From Rhynochetos jubatus (Eukaryota; Chordata; Aves; Eurypygiformes; Rhynochetidae), in assembly GCA_027574665.1 (NCBI GenBank), contig CM050652.1, positions 36,413,631-36,477,630 on the forward strand: a stretch of 64,000 nucleotides of DNA. The letters are read 5' to 3'. This document shows, piece by piece, positions 1 to 12,654 of this stretch. The position numbers and the translations under genes were made by a program. How positions within the stretch are numbered: the stretch's first letter is position 1; each line of letters opens with the position of its first letter. Under the pieces are notes generated by a model. That model did no database searches and was not told the DNA's origin. It saw only the letters and a program-made list of their open reading frames with translations.

Positions 1-855
1 GATTCACTTTAAAATAGTTTAAATTTCACTCTTCAAAAGGGAGAGAGCAGTTTTTTATTAGTCTAGCAAGTCCAAATGTGAGCTTTAGTATTTTAAGTAT
101 TATTCCTAGGAGTGTTGGCTTTCCTAGGAGAAATATTTGCAATAAGATTAAATTTAAAGCAATTCATAGAAATATGTTTTAAAAAGATATTTCTAAAAGA
201 AATATTAACTTTATTTCATTTATACGAGTGATCTGCAAATCAGTATAAATGGAAAATAGCTTAAAAACATTCATATATATGTAGGTATATCAAATCAAGA
301 GCTTTCCAGGTGATTCTGGTGCATGTAGTTGTTTTTTTTTAATCTAATTTACGAACTGACCAATTTCATTGTAACGTTTTGATTTTCAGAATGCATCAAG
401 TTACCGCTCTAATTAAAACAAACCCTTTCGGGTGTTGATAATATAAAAAATTGACCAAAGACCACATGTCTTTTTTATCATGGAAAAAAAAAATTTGAGG
501 GGTATGTAATGACAAGTCTTATTTTTTTCTAGGTTTAACGATAAAACATATAAATGGTTGATAAATCCTCTAAAACATAAAACACTTATAAAGCCTTGCT
601 AGAAGAAAGTCACTGAGATCACATGTCATATAAATATTTTAGCTCTTTTTCCAAATTGATTATTAACCCTCTCTAAAATGGTTCACCTTCTCACCAGGCA
701 TCTCAAAGTACCTTTTTATGTAATACTAATTTCGATAGTTTTTCTAACAGTAGTATGAATGGAAAGGGGTTGGCACTGTGAGAAAGCTTCATTTGGTGGT
801 GAGGGTGTCACCTCTTAAAGGAGTGAGCTATATGTTTGATTTTGTGGTAAACATA

Positions 856-890
856 TTTACACACACATATACATACATATATTTATATAA
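856..890. repeat. AC/AT-rich simple sequence
   Basis: A short degenerate run of ACACACAT/ATACATAC/ATATTTAT units. It is probably a decayed dinucleotide microsatellite. Confidence 0.6.
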
Positions 891-1788
891 GGCTTTCTAC
901 AGCCTCTCTCCACTCTCAGGGCTGGCTAAACTTAGCTTAAGCCCCTCTACATGTGAACCTGGGTACTCCACACGCAACTGGAAACTGCTGGAATTTCTAA
1001 AGAATAGTGTGTGGCCTGTGTTTTTCAAAGGGAGCTCATTGAAATGTATTAGAGTGTTCACAACGTGTAAGATAAACGTCTGCCAGGAGAACCCACCGAG
1101 CAGCCATGAGAAGGCACTCATGATTAATTGATTGGGTGTTCTCTTGCAAACCATTACACATCACAATTAAAAATGTATTGCACAAACTGGCAACTAGTTA
1201 AAAATACTCCAGAACTGGGACTTTGTTTTGTTACACTTCAAAAAGGAAATGCCCTTAAATCAGTTGAGGGACAATTTACCCTGGAATCATGGTTGTGTTG
1301 TGTATTTAAAATGTCTTGGTTCATGGGATTTTTTTTTTAAGCTTTCAGAGCCTGTGTTTGGTCTTAGTAAACTGGCCTTGGGGCATCTGAAAACAAACTG
1401 TGCTTGTTAGGAAATTAGCAATGTGAAACTTGACAATGCATACAGAATGTTGCAAGACCAATTGGACAGCTAATAATGTGGCAATTACTCTAATTTTAGG
1501 TAATACGCATTTTTTTTAAAGCCTTTCCTATCACACATGCCTAAGTTGTTATGAACCGGGCACAAAAGGTAAACTGAATTTTATAGAAAACCAAACCATT
1601 TCTCAATTGCTTAATTTTCGCAACCAGAATGAACACAATGAGAAGAGATAGACACAAGAAGACTCTTAATCACCCTGTGCTTGAGTCCCCACAATTTGGC
1701 TGTTACTGAAGTCTGCATCTTTAAACAAGTCATTCTGTTACTCATATAAAATATTTGTAAAAAATTAGCACAAAAGTGAAAATTTTCT

Positions 1789-1810
1789 CCCCCCCCCCCC
1801 CCCCCCCCCC
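1789..1810. repeat. C22 homopolymer
   Basis: Twenty-two consecutive C on the + strand (G on the - strand). Long C runs are uncommon in vertebrate introns and are unstable and hard to sequence, so the exact length should be treated as uncertain. Confidence 0.95.
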
Positions 1811-2336
1811 AAAGAACAACTAGTTTTGCAGGAAGATCCTAGTAGGGATGCTTCTTTAGTTTCCTGGGTGTTTTGTGGTTGAGTTTTATTTGTTAGTTTG
1901 AGCTGTGTTCCCAGCCCATCACACTTCCCTTATGTATTCAAAGTCTTTTCTTTGTTCAGCTCCTGTAGTCGGACTTGACAAAAATACTGTATAGGCATAA
2001 ATAGTCTTCTGTTTGGGCAGGGGAAACACAATAGTGAGGTTAAAAAAAGGAGTAGTAACTACTATGTGTTTGTCTAGAAAGAAAATGTCAGGGGATATCC
2101 CAGGAATATCCAAAAATAAACGCTCTTTAGGAAAATTTACCTTTCGTTAAAATATTTTGAGATGTGCTGTAGTTATTGATATAGTGAAATTCAGTGAAAG
2201 TACCTCCTAATCTTGAAATATCATCCTCTGAAAACTAGAACTTGTGGTACTGTGTGTGACTACGCTTACTACCATGTTACATGGTCAGATTTTGGTATGT
2301 AGAAAGGCATGTCCCTGAGTTAAGCAGTCCAAAGGT

Positions 2337-2371
2337 AAAAAAAAAAAAAAAAAAAAAAGGAAAAAAAAAAA
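2337..2371. repeat. A-rich run (A22 GG A11)
   Basis: Two A runs split by GG and followed by GCGCGCATG. The roughly 130 bp upstream match no retroposon I know, so I do not call it the tail of a retrocopy. Confidence 0.95.
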
Positions 2372-5300
2372 GCGCGCATGTGACTAGGACTCTGCCCTAA
2401 ATTGGTTCATGAAAATCTGTTTGGCTTCTCCATGCTTCATTCATTCTCACCAACACCAGTCATTACAGGCTTAAAGGGAAAACAAGATCAGATTTGTCAA
2501 GTGATCATAGCATGGTTATTGCACCTAAAAAGAGACCTCAAAATCAGGTGTTTTGAACAAGATTGGAGAAGCTGGAGAAGACTGACTCCTGTTTAGAATT
2601 AAAATGGGTAAAACCCGACATGGGTAGTGTGATATTTTTGTATCTATCCAATCCCCAAGTGCCTTTTAACAGAGCTTCTTTTTAACAAGATACCTTTTTT
2701 TGTAGGAGGCAAGGCATTCCTAGGCAAGGTCTTTTGACACAGTTTGACAACAGTGATCTTCCTCCCGAGAACTCTCGGTTATTTCACCTGTCTTACAGCT
2801 CTGACACATTTTTATCTGCGGTCTCCGGCAGATCGTTTTGCACAGTGGATAGAGTTCGCCAAATTTGGATTCTGTTGCATTTGAGATCTTCCTTGACAAT
2901 AGATAGATGCCCAAAGAGCACTTTATAGCCATTCAATTATTTATACTTGTCTTGTTAATTGCTTTCAGTAGTACTGCCTCAGTTTCTGTCTGGGTAGGGT
3001 GCATTTATGCAACAAGGAGGCAGAGATGATGAACAGTCACGTCCCGTGGTAGCTGACAGCAACTGTGTGGAAGCAGGGTTTGATGGCCCTATGGTACAGG
3101 GCTTAGGTGAATTGCAAATCTGCCTGGGGACTGTTAGCTCTTTTCCAGATGGACATGACTTGAATGGCCGACTTTCTCACCTGGGACAAAAGCCCACCAC
3201 CATTTCCCATATAGGTCATGCACTTAAGAGCGAGTAAATCTAGTTCTGATCCTAAAATACGCCATAGCAAAAGTAATGGTTATGATTTCATAATTTTTCA
3301 TTAAATATCATAAACTTCATGCTTGAAAGGATACCCGACACTCCTTTGAGTTTGGTGATTTCGTGCTTTAGCTGTATAGAGCAAGATCCTGCCTCGTAGT
3401 GTAGCACCAAACGTTAAGAAAACCCTTAACCTAAGCACATCTCAGTTCCAAAAAGTGCTTTAGCAGATGAAGGCAGCAGCTTCCTTTTGGACTGAGCAGG
3501 TACCAACTGCTGCTTGTAGGGTGGCTGGGAAATCCCTGTTACCTCTGGGTGGCTTGGGGGTCGCTCTGGGCTTGTTCCTGGCTTCAGAGGCAGTACTTGA
3601 ATTAAAACAAAGAGCCAACGAACTGGCATGTTTCTGATTATGCAAATACCTGTTTCAGAGGAAGGGCAATGCTTTGGCACTTACGTGTTCCTTTTCTTAT
3701 TGATTACTTGAAAATTGTATGGAGAAACATTGAATTATTTGTCTGATATGCAATAAAAATTTCTTCAGGTGATTAAATTAAGTCTTGTGCTGCTAGAGAA
3801 AATACGGGCTGTGTTTGCAAAATTCAAACTAAAAAAAAATCCAGAGGGAAAGAGGTGGAATATTTTCCTGAACTTCATGTCTTTATCATCACCACCAACT
3901 CTTTTTGGTTGTTCCAGAAGTGTTTTGTCTTTCTCTTCCCTTGGAGTGGAGAGAAAAACGTCCACTTTGGAGGTTCTTGTCCTTGGTTTTCTGCAGTTTA
4001 GTCTGTGGAAACCTTCCTATTTACTTACAGAATCGCTCTGTACCAAAACATCGTCGCTGGCATGCCCCGCTGTTTGCTCAGCTCACCTCTGGGAAAGATT
4101 TGGTTTTGATAAGAACTATGGAAATGTTTTTCTTCTAACGTGAGGTGGAAATCATATACAGCAGGAATATAGTGCCTTTCAATCTGAAAGGTCCCCAAGC
4201 ACTTGACAAACTGATATCCAAACTATCCAGCAGGAACACTAGCCACTTCTGACATGGACCTTCCTCGAGGGTAAAGCGCAGCATTGTTCATGGCAAGCGG
4301 CCACGCTGCGTGACAGTTTATGGCAGGAAGCAAAGATTAGTTATTCAAAGAAATCTCTCATGTTCTCTTTCCCATCAAACTAGATTATACGCTGTAGTTA
4401 AACTTATAATTTGTGTCAGGTTTGTAGGAACTTTAATTGTGAGACCAAAGGAGATTTGGTTTCCAAAAAGTGGGGGGGTTTTATGATAGAGTTTTGGAAG
4501 AGGGTCTTTCCTTCCAATGCGGTAAAATACAGAAGGAAATAAACGGCGTTTGTGCTTTGATAACATGTCAGGTGTTGATTTGTTAAGAACAATTTTAAAC
4601 AAATTTTTCTTCTACGATTTATGCCCCATATTTGGTGAAATAAACATAGATGCAGGGGCCTACAGCTTGTCAAAACTAAACCACATCTTTCTTTGTTTGC
4701 ATCCTTCAGGTTATAAGGTATAAAGAAAGTAAGGCTTTAAAAGGAAACAAAACTCTGAAATAGACAGCTACAGCATACAGTAAATGCGCTTTAACAAGTA
4801 TTCTCATAAGAGGGTTTCACCTTACATGTAACACTGGTATAAACGATTAAAGAGCAAGTTTACTCTTTTAACAAGTCTGAGTGATAATTTTGCCCTTTAG
4901 GAGTGTGAATTTTATTTTTCACAGCTTTCTTCTCGGTGAGATATTTATTTCAAAGTAATTGCATTTAACTCGTAGGGCAGTTTTTTTGTAGAGATTCCTC
5001 CACTACTTCCTCGGCTCAAGTTCTCTTTTAGAGGGATCCACTTTACACAGCATTAGGTTACAGTATATGTTACAGAGATTGACCAGCAAGTGATTTATTT
5101 AATGACACAGTTGATTTCTAAAGGCAAATCAAATACGCATACAGTTAACTGGAAAAAAAAGCAATTAATGAAAATGTGGAAGCACATTTACTGAATGTGT
5201 ACTAAAAGTATTTTCATTCTCAGGGACTTTGTATGCAGCAAAAGTCCATCTCTCATTAAAGCTGGGGGCAAAATCCTCATCATCCTCAGTGGGACAGGGT

Positions 5301-6205
5301 TATTTAGGTGATGAGGTGTATGGATGGGCAAAGCCTATCTAGAGAAAATAACCTGCAATTCTACTTCTAAAGCCTGTATTTTAGTGAAGCACATAAGTAG
5401 TGGTATTCACAGTGTCATGCAGTGTATTAATGGAAGAGTCTTCTAAGAGAACCCTTATTTCTTTTAACTTGAGCTCCAGGACCAACTGCTGGGCTTACAT
5501 AAATATATCTGTCACTTCTAGGGCACCTTCCATGCTGTTTCCTTAAACGTGAAAGGGGAAGGTGTGTTTTGGGCCAGTGAAAGGTTTGCTAAGAGCTTAA
5601 GGATGCATTTTTACCTGGAAAATGTCACATGGAGGATATATCTCCCAGTATGAATACACACAGGTTCATCATGATAGTCTGTCCAAATCCATTTCATGCA
5701 TGAGCATCATGAGACTGAAAGAATTTGTGCCTGCTATAAACTGCTTTGTTCAGGCTTGTAACAGTCTGTATATTTCATTTAGTGTCTACATGTAATTTCT
5801 GACAGCCTGTAGAAGACTAGATTTGATGTTACTGGGGGTTCCTGGGTTCTCAAGCCGCTATGTGTCTCCATCCACAGCCTGGATGCCCCATGGCTGGCTG
5901 GGGCTGGGACACCCTGGGCCGTACTGCGGGTTCTGAGCAGTCAGGTGTGTGTGGGCACGCTCCTCTGTGCCCCAGGACACAGTGTGGATCAGCGCTTGGG
6001 GCACCTGTGAGCGCAGGCAAGGCATCCCCTGGCCATTCCTGGCTAGGAAATGTCAGAAAACCCAATATAAACACATTCCACCAGAAAACCCATTGAGCGG
6101 GAGTGGGGCTTGGTGCCACCCAAGAGATATAATTATGGATAAAGTTACAGGAAAGGAGTTCCTCATTACCGAGGCTGTTAAATAATGCTGAGGTATAAAA
6201 TATGT

Positions 6206-6227
6206 TGTGTTTCTTTTCCCTTTACAG
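6206..6227 (+). promoter_or_regulatory. HMGA2: 3' splice site (acceptor) of HMGA2 intron 2
   Basis: A pyrimidine-rich run (TGTGTTTCTTTTCCCTTTAC) ends in AG directly before the AAA GCA codons of exon 3. The run is long and interrupted by few purines, as expected for a strong constitutive acceptor. The branch point is not certain; a candidate A lies about 35 nt upstream in the TGCTGAGG context. Confidence 0.93.
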
Positions 6228-6278
6228 AAAGCAGAAGCCACTGGTGAAAAGCGACCCAGAGGCCGGCCCAGAAAATGG
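6228..6278 (+). CDS. HMGA2: HMGA2 exon 3 (third AT-hook), internal coding exon
   Basis: The 51-bp exon translates in phase 0 to KAEATGEKRPRGRPRKW. This is the same peptide I know for human HMGA2 residues 67-83. It contains the third AT-hook, with core RPRGRP and flanking basic residues, which inserts into the minor groove of AT-rich DNA. HMGA2 is a small nuclear chromatin protein of about 109 residues with three AT-hooks and an acidic tail. It acts in embryonic growth and stem-cell proliferation. The exon is bounded by a pyrimidine tract ending in TTTACAG and by a GTAGGT donor. It starts and ends on codon boundaries, as in mammals. HMGA1 is excluded because its third hook has a different context (GRKPRGRPKK). 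Exon 2 (second hook) and exon 4 were not found in the window. The length and 17-residue identity make this the one secure gene call here. Confidence 0.97.
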
Positions 6279-6284
6279 GTAGGT
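6276..6284 (+). promoter_or_regulatory. HMGA2: 5' splice site (donor) of HMGA2 intron 3
   Basis: The exon ends in TGG (tryptophan codon) followed by GTAGGT, a reasonable match to the vertebrate donor consensus GTRAGT. If the donor is not used, translation runs on for eight residues (VGISLPMI) and stops at TGA 6303-6305. Confidence 0.9.
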
Positions 6285-7139
6285 ATTTCACTTCCAATGA
6301 TTTGATTTATTTGCTGTATTATAAAGTCCATTCTTTTAGAGAACAATTATTTCTGCTTCATTTGTAAAAAAGACCATCCATCTCCTGTGTCTGTTTGTTC
6401 TGGTGGATTGACTAAAGGGTTAAGATAGCAGAGAAGTTAACTCCAGCTTCCTACCTTTAGACTCTGGTAGTTTGCTCAAGACACTTTACTATTAAATGTT
6501 TGCTGGGAGCGAATATTTATGTGTCTCTTATCAGCATTAAAAGAGGCACAACTCTTCCTTCAAAAGAGAGTAACAATGAGATAACTTGTTCAGTAATTGA
6601 GTAACAAGGGTTAAAGGGGCACTAGCAGACATCAGAAGGTGATTAAGAGAGGTGATAACATTCAGATGTAGTGTGCACAAGATAAAGTTTAAAAACCAAA
6701 AAGTCTTTGTCCAAGTCCACATTGCCTGGAAACAGCATATTTTCCTTAAATCCAGTGAGAAAGAGCTAAAATGAACAGCAGGATACTTGCAGTTAGAATT
6801 TAGTTTTTTCCATTCTGGGCCATCTTCATGCCTCAAATAATTGTAGTGACTGAAAATATGTTTCATTAAAGGTTTCCTCTTTCCCTGGCCGTTTAGTCTG
6901 TCGATGTGGCTATCAGACACATGGTTTGATTCTTTTGACATGGAAAGATTTCAGTCTCAGATAGTTGAAATTCTGTGTTCTCACTGGTGTTTACAGCTCA
7001 TGAGAGTCTGCTCTGTGCACCTTTCCTCTGCACATCTTTGGGTTATACCTGAGCTTTCAAAAGAAAAGTGATGAGGATGTTGCTTGGAAAACATGATTGG
7101 GTATTAGACAATACGAAGGTCTGGCCGTGTGCACCATCA

Positions 7140-7267
7140 CAAGTCAACATTTCTGATTTCCCTTCCCTTCTGGTCAACATTTTTCTTTAAACTTCTTTTT
7201 CAAACCCATCTCTCCCCATCTCAGTTTTCTCCCTTATTTTACTCTTCCTTCTCTTTCCCCTCTGCAG
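7140..7267 (+). promoter_or_regulatory. Pyrimidine-rich tract ending in a strong acceptor-like CTGCAG
   Basis: About 130 bp is dominated by C and T. It ends in TCTCTTTCCCCTCTGCAG at 7250-7267, which reads as an excellent 3' splice site about 1 kb downstream of exon 3. If spliced to exon 3 in phase 0 it would add 13 codons and stop at TAG 7307-7309. An AATAAA lies at 7752-7757. Whether it is used cannot be told from sequence alone. Confidence 0.3.
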
Positions 7268-8756
7268 TCCCTCCATTTTTTACCTCATTTTGCTCAGTCC
7301 TTTGCATAGATGTTAACAGAGCTGTAAAAGTATAAGCTTGCAGAAGCTTAGAGAGCACCATAAGGTGCTTAAAATTACAGCTGAGGTTCTCCAGAGCATC
7401 AGCAGCTGAACACAGGAGAGGTGGCTTTACCAGTCACTGTAAGAGCTAGTTCTGTAGCACTGTCCAGTGATAAAGTACCATAGGATATTTCTGTGGAGAA
7501 AACAGACTGTTACACACTAGATTTATTGCTTACGCCTCTACTTTTTAAGTTGGGCAGATTTTGGGTACACGAAGCAGCTCGTTGCCGTTCGGAAATAAGG
7601 TGATCTCAAAGGCAGCTTGCAGAAGGCAAATATCAAGTGCAGTAAAACATGGATCAGTTACTGTCTGCTGCTTCCCATCCGGCTTGGCCCTTCCACATGG
7701 GGATGCTTGCTTGATCCTCACCTTGGGTGCAATCCCAGCAGAAGCAGCAGAAATAAATGGTTTATGAGAGAGATTTATAACTAGCAGGCCATCCCCACTG
7801 AATTAGGGATGTGTGACAGTTGAGTAGGGATGGTTGAAGAGCTCTGCAAAAAGGGAAAATGCAGTAGTCTGACATGTTAAAAAGATTTTCTTCCAAGCAC
7901 TCACACAGTCAGAAACTAAGGTGAATTTTTAGTGAAAAGTCGCATGTGGCATCTTTTAGGCTTGAATGTTTCCCTTTTATTTTTGTATCTTTATGGGGAA
8001 GAAAGAATAGGCAGTATCAGGGGAGCATTAAGTTTAGTATGGGCTGTTTGTTGGGTGAAGAATCTGATTTGCAGAATGGGTTACCAAGTAGGCATATGCA
8101 TTACTTTATTGTGAGACTGATACTTAACAACAGCTTCACTTTTTTTTTTTTTGAAACTAAGGCATTTTTTCCAAATCTGTATTACTTTGCTGTTACGCCC
8201 TTTGAAAGCACAGTCTTTTTACTTGCTTATTCTGATGATACGATTGCTTCTTGTGATTTTCAGAGATAACATTCCTATCTGCAGCTTGCATTGAGATAAT
8301 TCTATAGATTGTGAGAATCAAATATGCCCTCTTATCCCTCTTTTTTCTCTCTTTCCAGTTTACATTAGGTTTACGAGTTTCTCCTCTGTGCATGATGAAA
8401 TGGAGAGTGATAGAGTATTTTGGTCCAGAAAGAAGTGTGGTTAAATTATTATACGCCATTATGGTGCCAACCGTAAGCTTTGCTTTGAAATCATGGGAGG
8501 ATTCTGCCTAAAAGCAGATGGCACAGTGTCATCCTTTGTGTTTTGACATCCAACATGTACTCAGAAAACGTTCCTTTCTATCACCCAAAACTCAGTTCAG
8601 TCCTTAGTGTTTATCTACTTCTTTAATCCAATTTATTTATATATGAAGCCTTAACAATGATGGTTATGTATCAGTGAAAGTAAGGAGCGTGTAGGGTTTT
8701 TTTCCTTGGAGAGGGCAGAATTCTATATGCCAGGTATTTGCCTAAGTTTGTAATTC

Positions 8757-8772
8757 TTTTTTTTTTTTTTTT
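8757..8772. repeat. T16 homopolymer
   Basis: Sixteen consecutive T. A shorter T13 run lies at 8140-8152. Neither is attached to a recognisable element. Confidence 0.9.
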
Positions 8773-9847
8773 GTAAGTCTAGAGGTTCTGTGTCATATGT
8801 TGTTCATCAAATTGTAAAGTATTATTTCTGCTGTTTCCTTCAATACGCACATGCAGAGACATACGAGCTAACAGACCACTGTAGAATTCCGGTAGCTGGT
8901 CTTTCTGCCGGTTCAAATTAAGTATTTAATGTTTGTGACTTGCAATGTATTTATTTATATATTATTTTTTAGAAGAGAAGCAAATCTTTTTGACTAGTAT
9001 AAAACCGGGAAGGAGGAGGGAGAGCCCAAGTGTAGAGGGCAAGGAGCCCAGTTTATCACCCGTGCATGAGACATCCGATGATCTTTCTAATGCAATAATG
9101 TGTACTTTACAAAGCTGTCAAGAAAAAAAGACCCTTGTCAGTAGGAGAGACAGTAAAGGTTGACAGACTCATCTGAAAATAAAATACTCAGCTACATAGA
9201 AAAGCTTTCTAAATGTGGAGAACTAATTGAATGAAAATCCTGAAGATAACAAGGTCAAGCAGGTGGGAAATTAAGGTGTTTGGAATCAGAAACGCAGTGC
9301 CTGCTGCTGTAAAACTCATCTTCACTGTAGGTTGCTGCATACGTGTGAAGCGCATTGAAGACCGAGTCCTGTTACTACGAGGGAAATAAACCTCTTCCTG
9401 ACCTTGGTGTTCCTTAATTTTAGAGGTTTTAATGCAGGAACATGTTCTAAGCTCTTCAATGCATCCACATTAGTGTGTTGGGTCAAACCAGGAGTGCACT
9501 TTGGACATGCATCTCCTAATTGTCCCCACATACTGTATGCATTGTGAAGCAGTCCTGGAGCTGGTGGACTGGATTCTTTTCAAATGAAACTACATGCTGC
9601 AGTCTGTTAGTCATTCAACCCATAGGACTAGGCTAGAGTGAAATAAAAACCTCTTGAAAGATGCGTGGTGTGGGCCTTAGGTCCTCAGCACCAGCGTTTT
9701 TTCTCCTGATGGTCCATGTTGTCTGTATATTGTAGACACAGTCTCTGATGCTTAGAAAAGGCAGATGAAGCACCCTGGTTTTTACTAGCAGAATTATTTT
9801 GTGTAGCACAGGCATAAAGTCAAATTCCTAGCCATGGAGATTCATAT

Positions 9848-9905
9848 TCCCAGAAGTCAGTGGAAGATTTGTCGTTGACTTCATCAGTGCCAGGGTTTTG
9901 CCACT
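9848..9905. repeat. Fragment of an old palindromic amniote repeat
   Basis: The segment contains AGAAGTCAGTGG, then GTTGACTTCATCAGTG and CCAGGGTTTTGCC. This resembles the self-complementary core (GAAGTCAATGG / CCATTGACTTC) of short non-autonomous repeats common in turtles and crocodilians and sparse in birds. Recognised from memory only; both ends are uncertain. Confidence 0.4.
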
Positions 9906-12654
9906 GAGACCAGATGCTGTTTCTTGTGGCATCAGCATCGGTTTTGCTGATGGCTTCACATAACCCTTTGTAAAGAGCTCACAGTCAAAGCTGTTTAATT
10001 TTATTTTATTTTTTTAATTTGTGTATGTCTAGAAGTTGCCTGAAAGCAGGGGACTGAAGGGTTATGAGTAGAGCAGGAGACAGAATAATCAATTATTCTG
10101 ATGTTTGTTCTAAAGCAATACATTGAAAACCCCTGGAAACTACACAGAATTCTAGTGCTGTCAGGTGCCAGTTTAATGGAGAAACCTGAAAGCCGGATCT
10201 GAAGTTGATGCTTAAAAGGGTATTTGTTTTTTATTTCCGCTGGTTTTGTTATGTCTTTAGATACGATTTTTTGCCATTGTCTGATTTCCCCTCCACTTTG
10301 TGTAACCTGAACCACGGATCTACTCCATGGCATGGCAGAATTGCTCAGAAAACCCCAAGGAACAGTCTAGAGCTTTTTACAGTTTTGAGCAGGACTTAGG
10401 TGGGCAGGAGTGATGGCTGATGCCATGAAACTGTTTTAAAGAAGGGAAAGGTGGCGTTCTGGAAGCTGCGTGATTCTAACAGCGGAAGAGAATCATGACT
10501 TTCAAACGCAGGGAGCATGCGAACTATCCGCTTGCACATCCCATCACTGATGCCCAGGTGTTAACTGGGCATCATCTGTTCAGAAAATGTCTCTCTCGAA
10601 AGAGTTTTATATTTTGCCAGATATTCTACATAACACATTTCAGGTTGGTAGAAGAGATAACAGAAATTAACTTAGTTTCCGTAAGAAGGAGCTTCGTCTG
10701 ATCCAGTCATGATTAGCTAGACATTAATAGTACTTTTGAAGCTCAGGTTTTCCCGTTTTTAAGAAGGACAGAGTTTTACTTTATACTGAATGTCAGTTTA
10801 AGCAGTGCCAAACCACATTAAAAAAATAATTACAATTTTCCTAATAACTTTTTCTTCAGATTATTTACCACTGCAGTTTTGATACAGCTGAGATGCCAAA
10901 CCTTAAACGTGGAGTTTGCGAGGTATTTCTGTGCCAGCAGTTCCAGAAGGCCATTGTCAGGGCAAGGACTCCTAATGCTCATTCCTTTATAAGATTTTGA
11001 AAATGAGGTTCTGAATTTCGAAGAAACGTATCAAGAGAACCCCCATTGCCTCAGAAGGCCCATCAATGTTTTGAGGCTGTTTCTTGCCCATAATGAGTCT
11101 TTGCAAACCATTACCTAAGTAGAAGTTTCTGTCTTTCAGTGCCACGCTCTGTGGTGTGAAGCTGTTTAACTAATTTTGCTTATTTCTCATTTAGTGCAGT
11201 CCTTTTTGTCTTAATAAATCATAGTCTAGGAGGTGCTCAAAGTCATATGGGCTTCTTCACTCGGTGGTAGCAAGAGAAGGATGTTCTGTAATCTTAAGTC
11301 CGTCCTGCCCTAAAAAAGGCTTTGTTATAGGTGTGGTGAATTCTCATCTGGAGATAGCAATATTCTGACACTGGTATAGTCAACCTAGATGATAAAATAA
11401 GACACATATCTGCCTTTTAGATAGCAAAAGTTATGTGTGAGGGATCCCTCCTTTGATGCCATGGTGCTTACTGATGCATCCCTAAGCTGGGTTTAGAGAT
11501 TCCGTTGTTACGAGGACATATATTTGAATGAATTACTTCATGGTCCATTTGGAGCAAACCATGATTGGAGTAAAACTTAAATCACATGTATTGGATGATG
11601 AATGACAAAGGAAGTTGTTCTTTATGTAATTATAGAAGATACCACAGACAAAAATTCAGTTTTTTGTACTTGAGAGAATAATGTAATTTCAGTTACATCT
11701 TTCCAACTTTTGACTGCAGTATGTGTGGTGTTACTGATTCGTGTGAAGCACATCATGAAAATTTGCACATGCTGCTGTTATTTTAATCTTCCAAACTACC
11801 TTACCTTCTTTGTGAAGGTCATAGATACTGCCTTGTGGCATGGTAATATAAAACACCTCTTTCATGAACATGTTTTATATCTGTGTGGGCAAGGCTGTCA
11901 CCTGGGAAGGGTCATCGTTTCAGTTGTCTAAAGATATTGAAGGGACTTCTATAATTGTGAAAAACAGACTATTGACCAATACTCATGAATTGAAAGCCGT
12001 AAAAGCCTTTATACCTATACATTTACTTTCCAGTTCAGATGATCTGTAAAATAAATAATCTCTCGAAACCTGAAAATTTTGACAAAAGCAGTGATGGTTG
12101 AACTTTCCTCCTATGACTAACAGATATGCATAAAAATTCACTAAATATATGTTCTGTCTCACCTGTATTCAGAGAGGTATGTGCCTTCATTTCTCTAGGC
12201 CCTTGTTTAAGCAAATAGTATCCTTACTTGGAATCTCAGAGTTGCATTCCTTGTTGGTATAAGTAGATATGGCACCATTTATTTCAAGTGCAGGTCTTCC
12301 TGTAGACCACAACAGAAAATTTAGCCATGATATTTCTTTTCTAAAATACATTTATATTACCAAAAGGATGTTTCACTCATTCTCCAACTCCCACTTCTGT
12401 TAAGGGATATTAAAAGAGATCCGGTTTAGCTAAAAAATATTTTGAATTCAACTGTCATTTCAGAATCCTTAAAGGAAATTATTTTATTCTGTTTGAGGTC
12501 CAAAGAGGAGAATTTAACAGGCAAAAAATGCAGAAAGTAAACATACAGCATTTGTAGTGAAAGATAAACTGAAATTCTGACCTCCTTCCTTCTTACGGTC
12601 TCAGATAATGTGTTTTCAAGAACTTTAAAAATTAGCTGTGTATTTGGATTTGAT
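9906..12654. other. Unique intronic sequence
   Basis: I see no gene, RNA gene or clear repeat here. Open frames stay under about 110 codons and have no motif. Confidence 0.55.

Larger units (their letters stand above)
1..6227 (+). other. HMGA2: HMGA2 intron 2, 3' portion (5' end outside window)
   Basis: This is non-coding sequence upstream of exon 3. The exon 2 peptide (second AT-hook region, ending SKAAQK in human) was not found in any frame, so intron 2 is longer than 6.2 kb. The stretch is AT-rich and mostly unique. It holds a C22 run near 1.8 kb, an A22-GG-A11 run near 2.35 kb and a short AC/AT-rich stretch near 0.86 kb. Small open frames are scattered through it, none with a recognisable domain. 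The part from 4.8 to 5.25 kb is AT-rich with several TAAT-type motifs and no repeat signature. Confidence 0.85.
6285..9845. other. Unique intronic sequence after exon 3
   Basis: No gene or recognised transposon. The stretch contains two T runs (8140-8152 and 8757-8772), a strong pyrimidine-rich segment at 7140-7267 and unrecognised AT-rich DNA. The 134-codon frame on the - strand at 6537-6941 has no recognisable motif. Confidence 0.6.

Noticed and set aside
2200-2371. A22-GG-A11 run as the tail of a retroposed gene
   Set aside because: The upstream sequence contains no open frame or known retroposon body.
2968-3010. Possible MIR fragment (TGCCTCAGTTTCTGTCTGGG)
   Set aside because: Only about 20 bases resemble MIR and the flanks do not continue the match.
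6537-6941. 134-codon - strand frame just downstream of exon 3
   Set aside because: No recognisable motif and no support for an antisense gene here.
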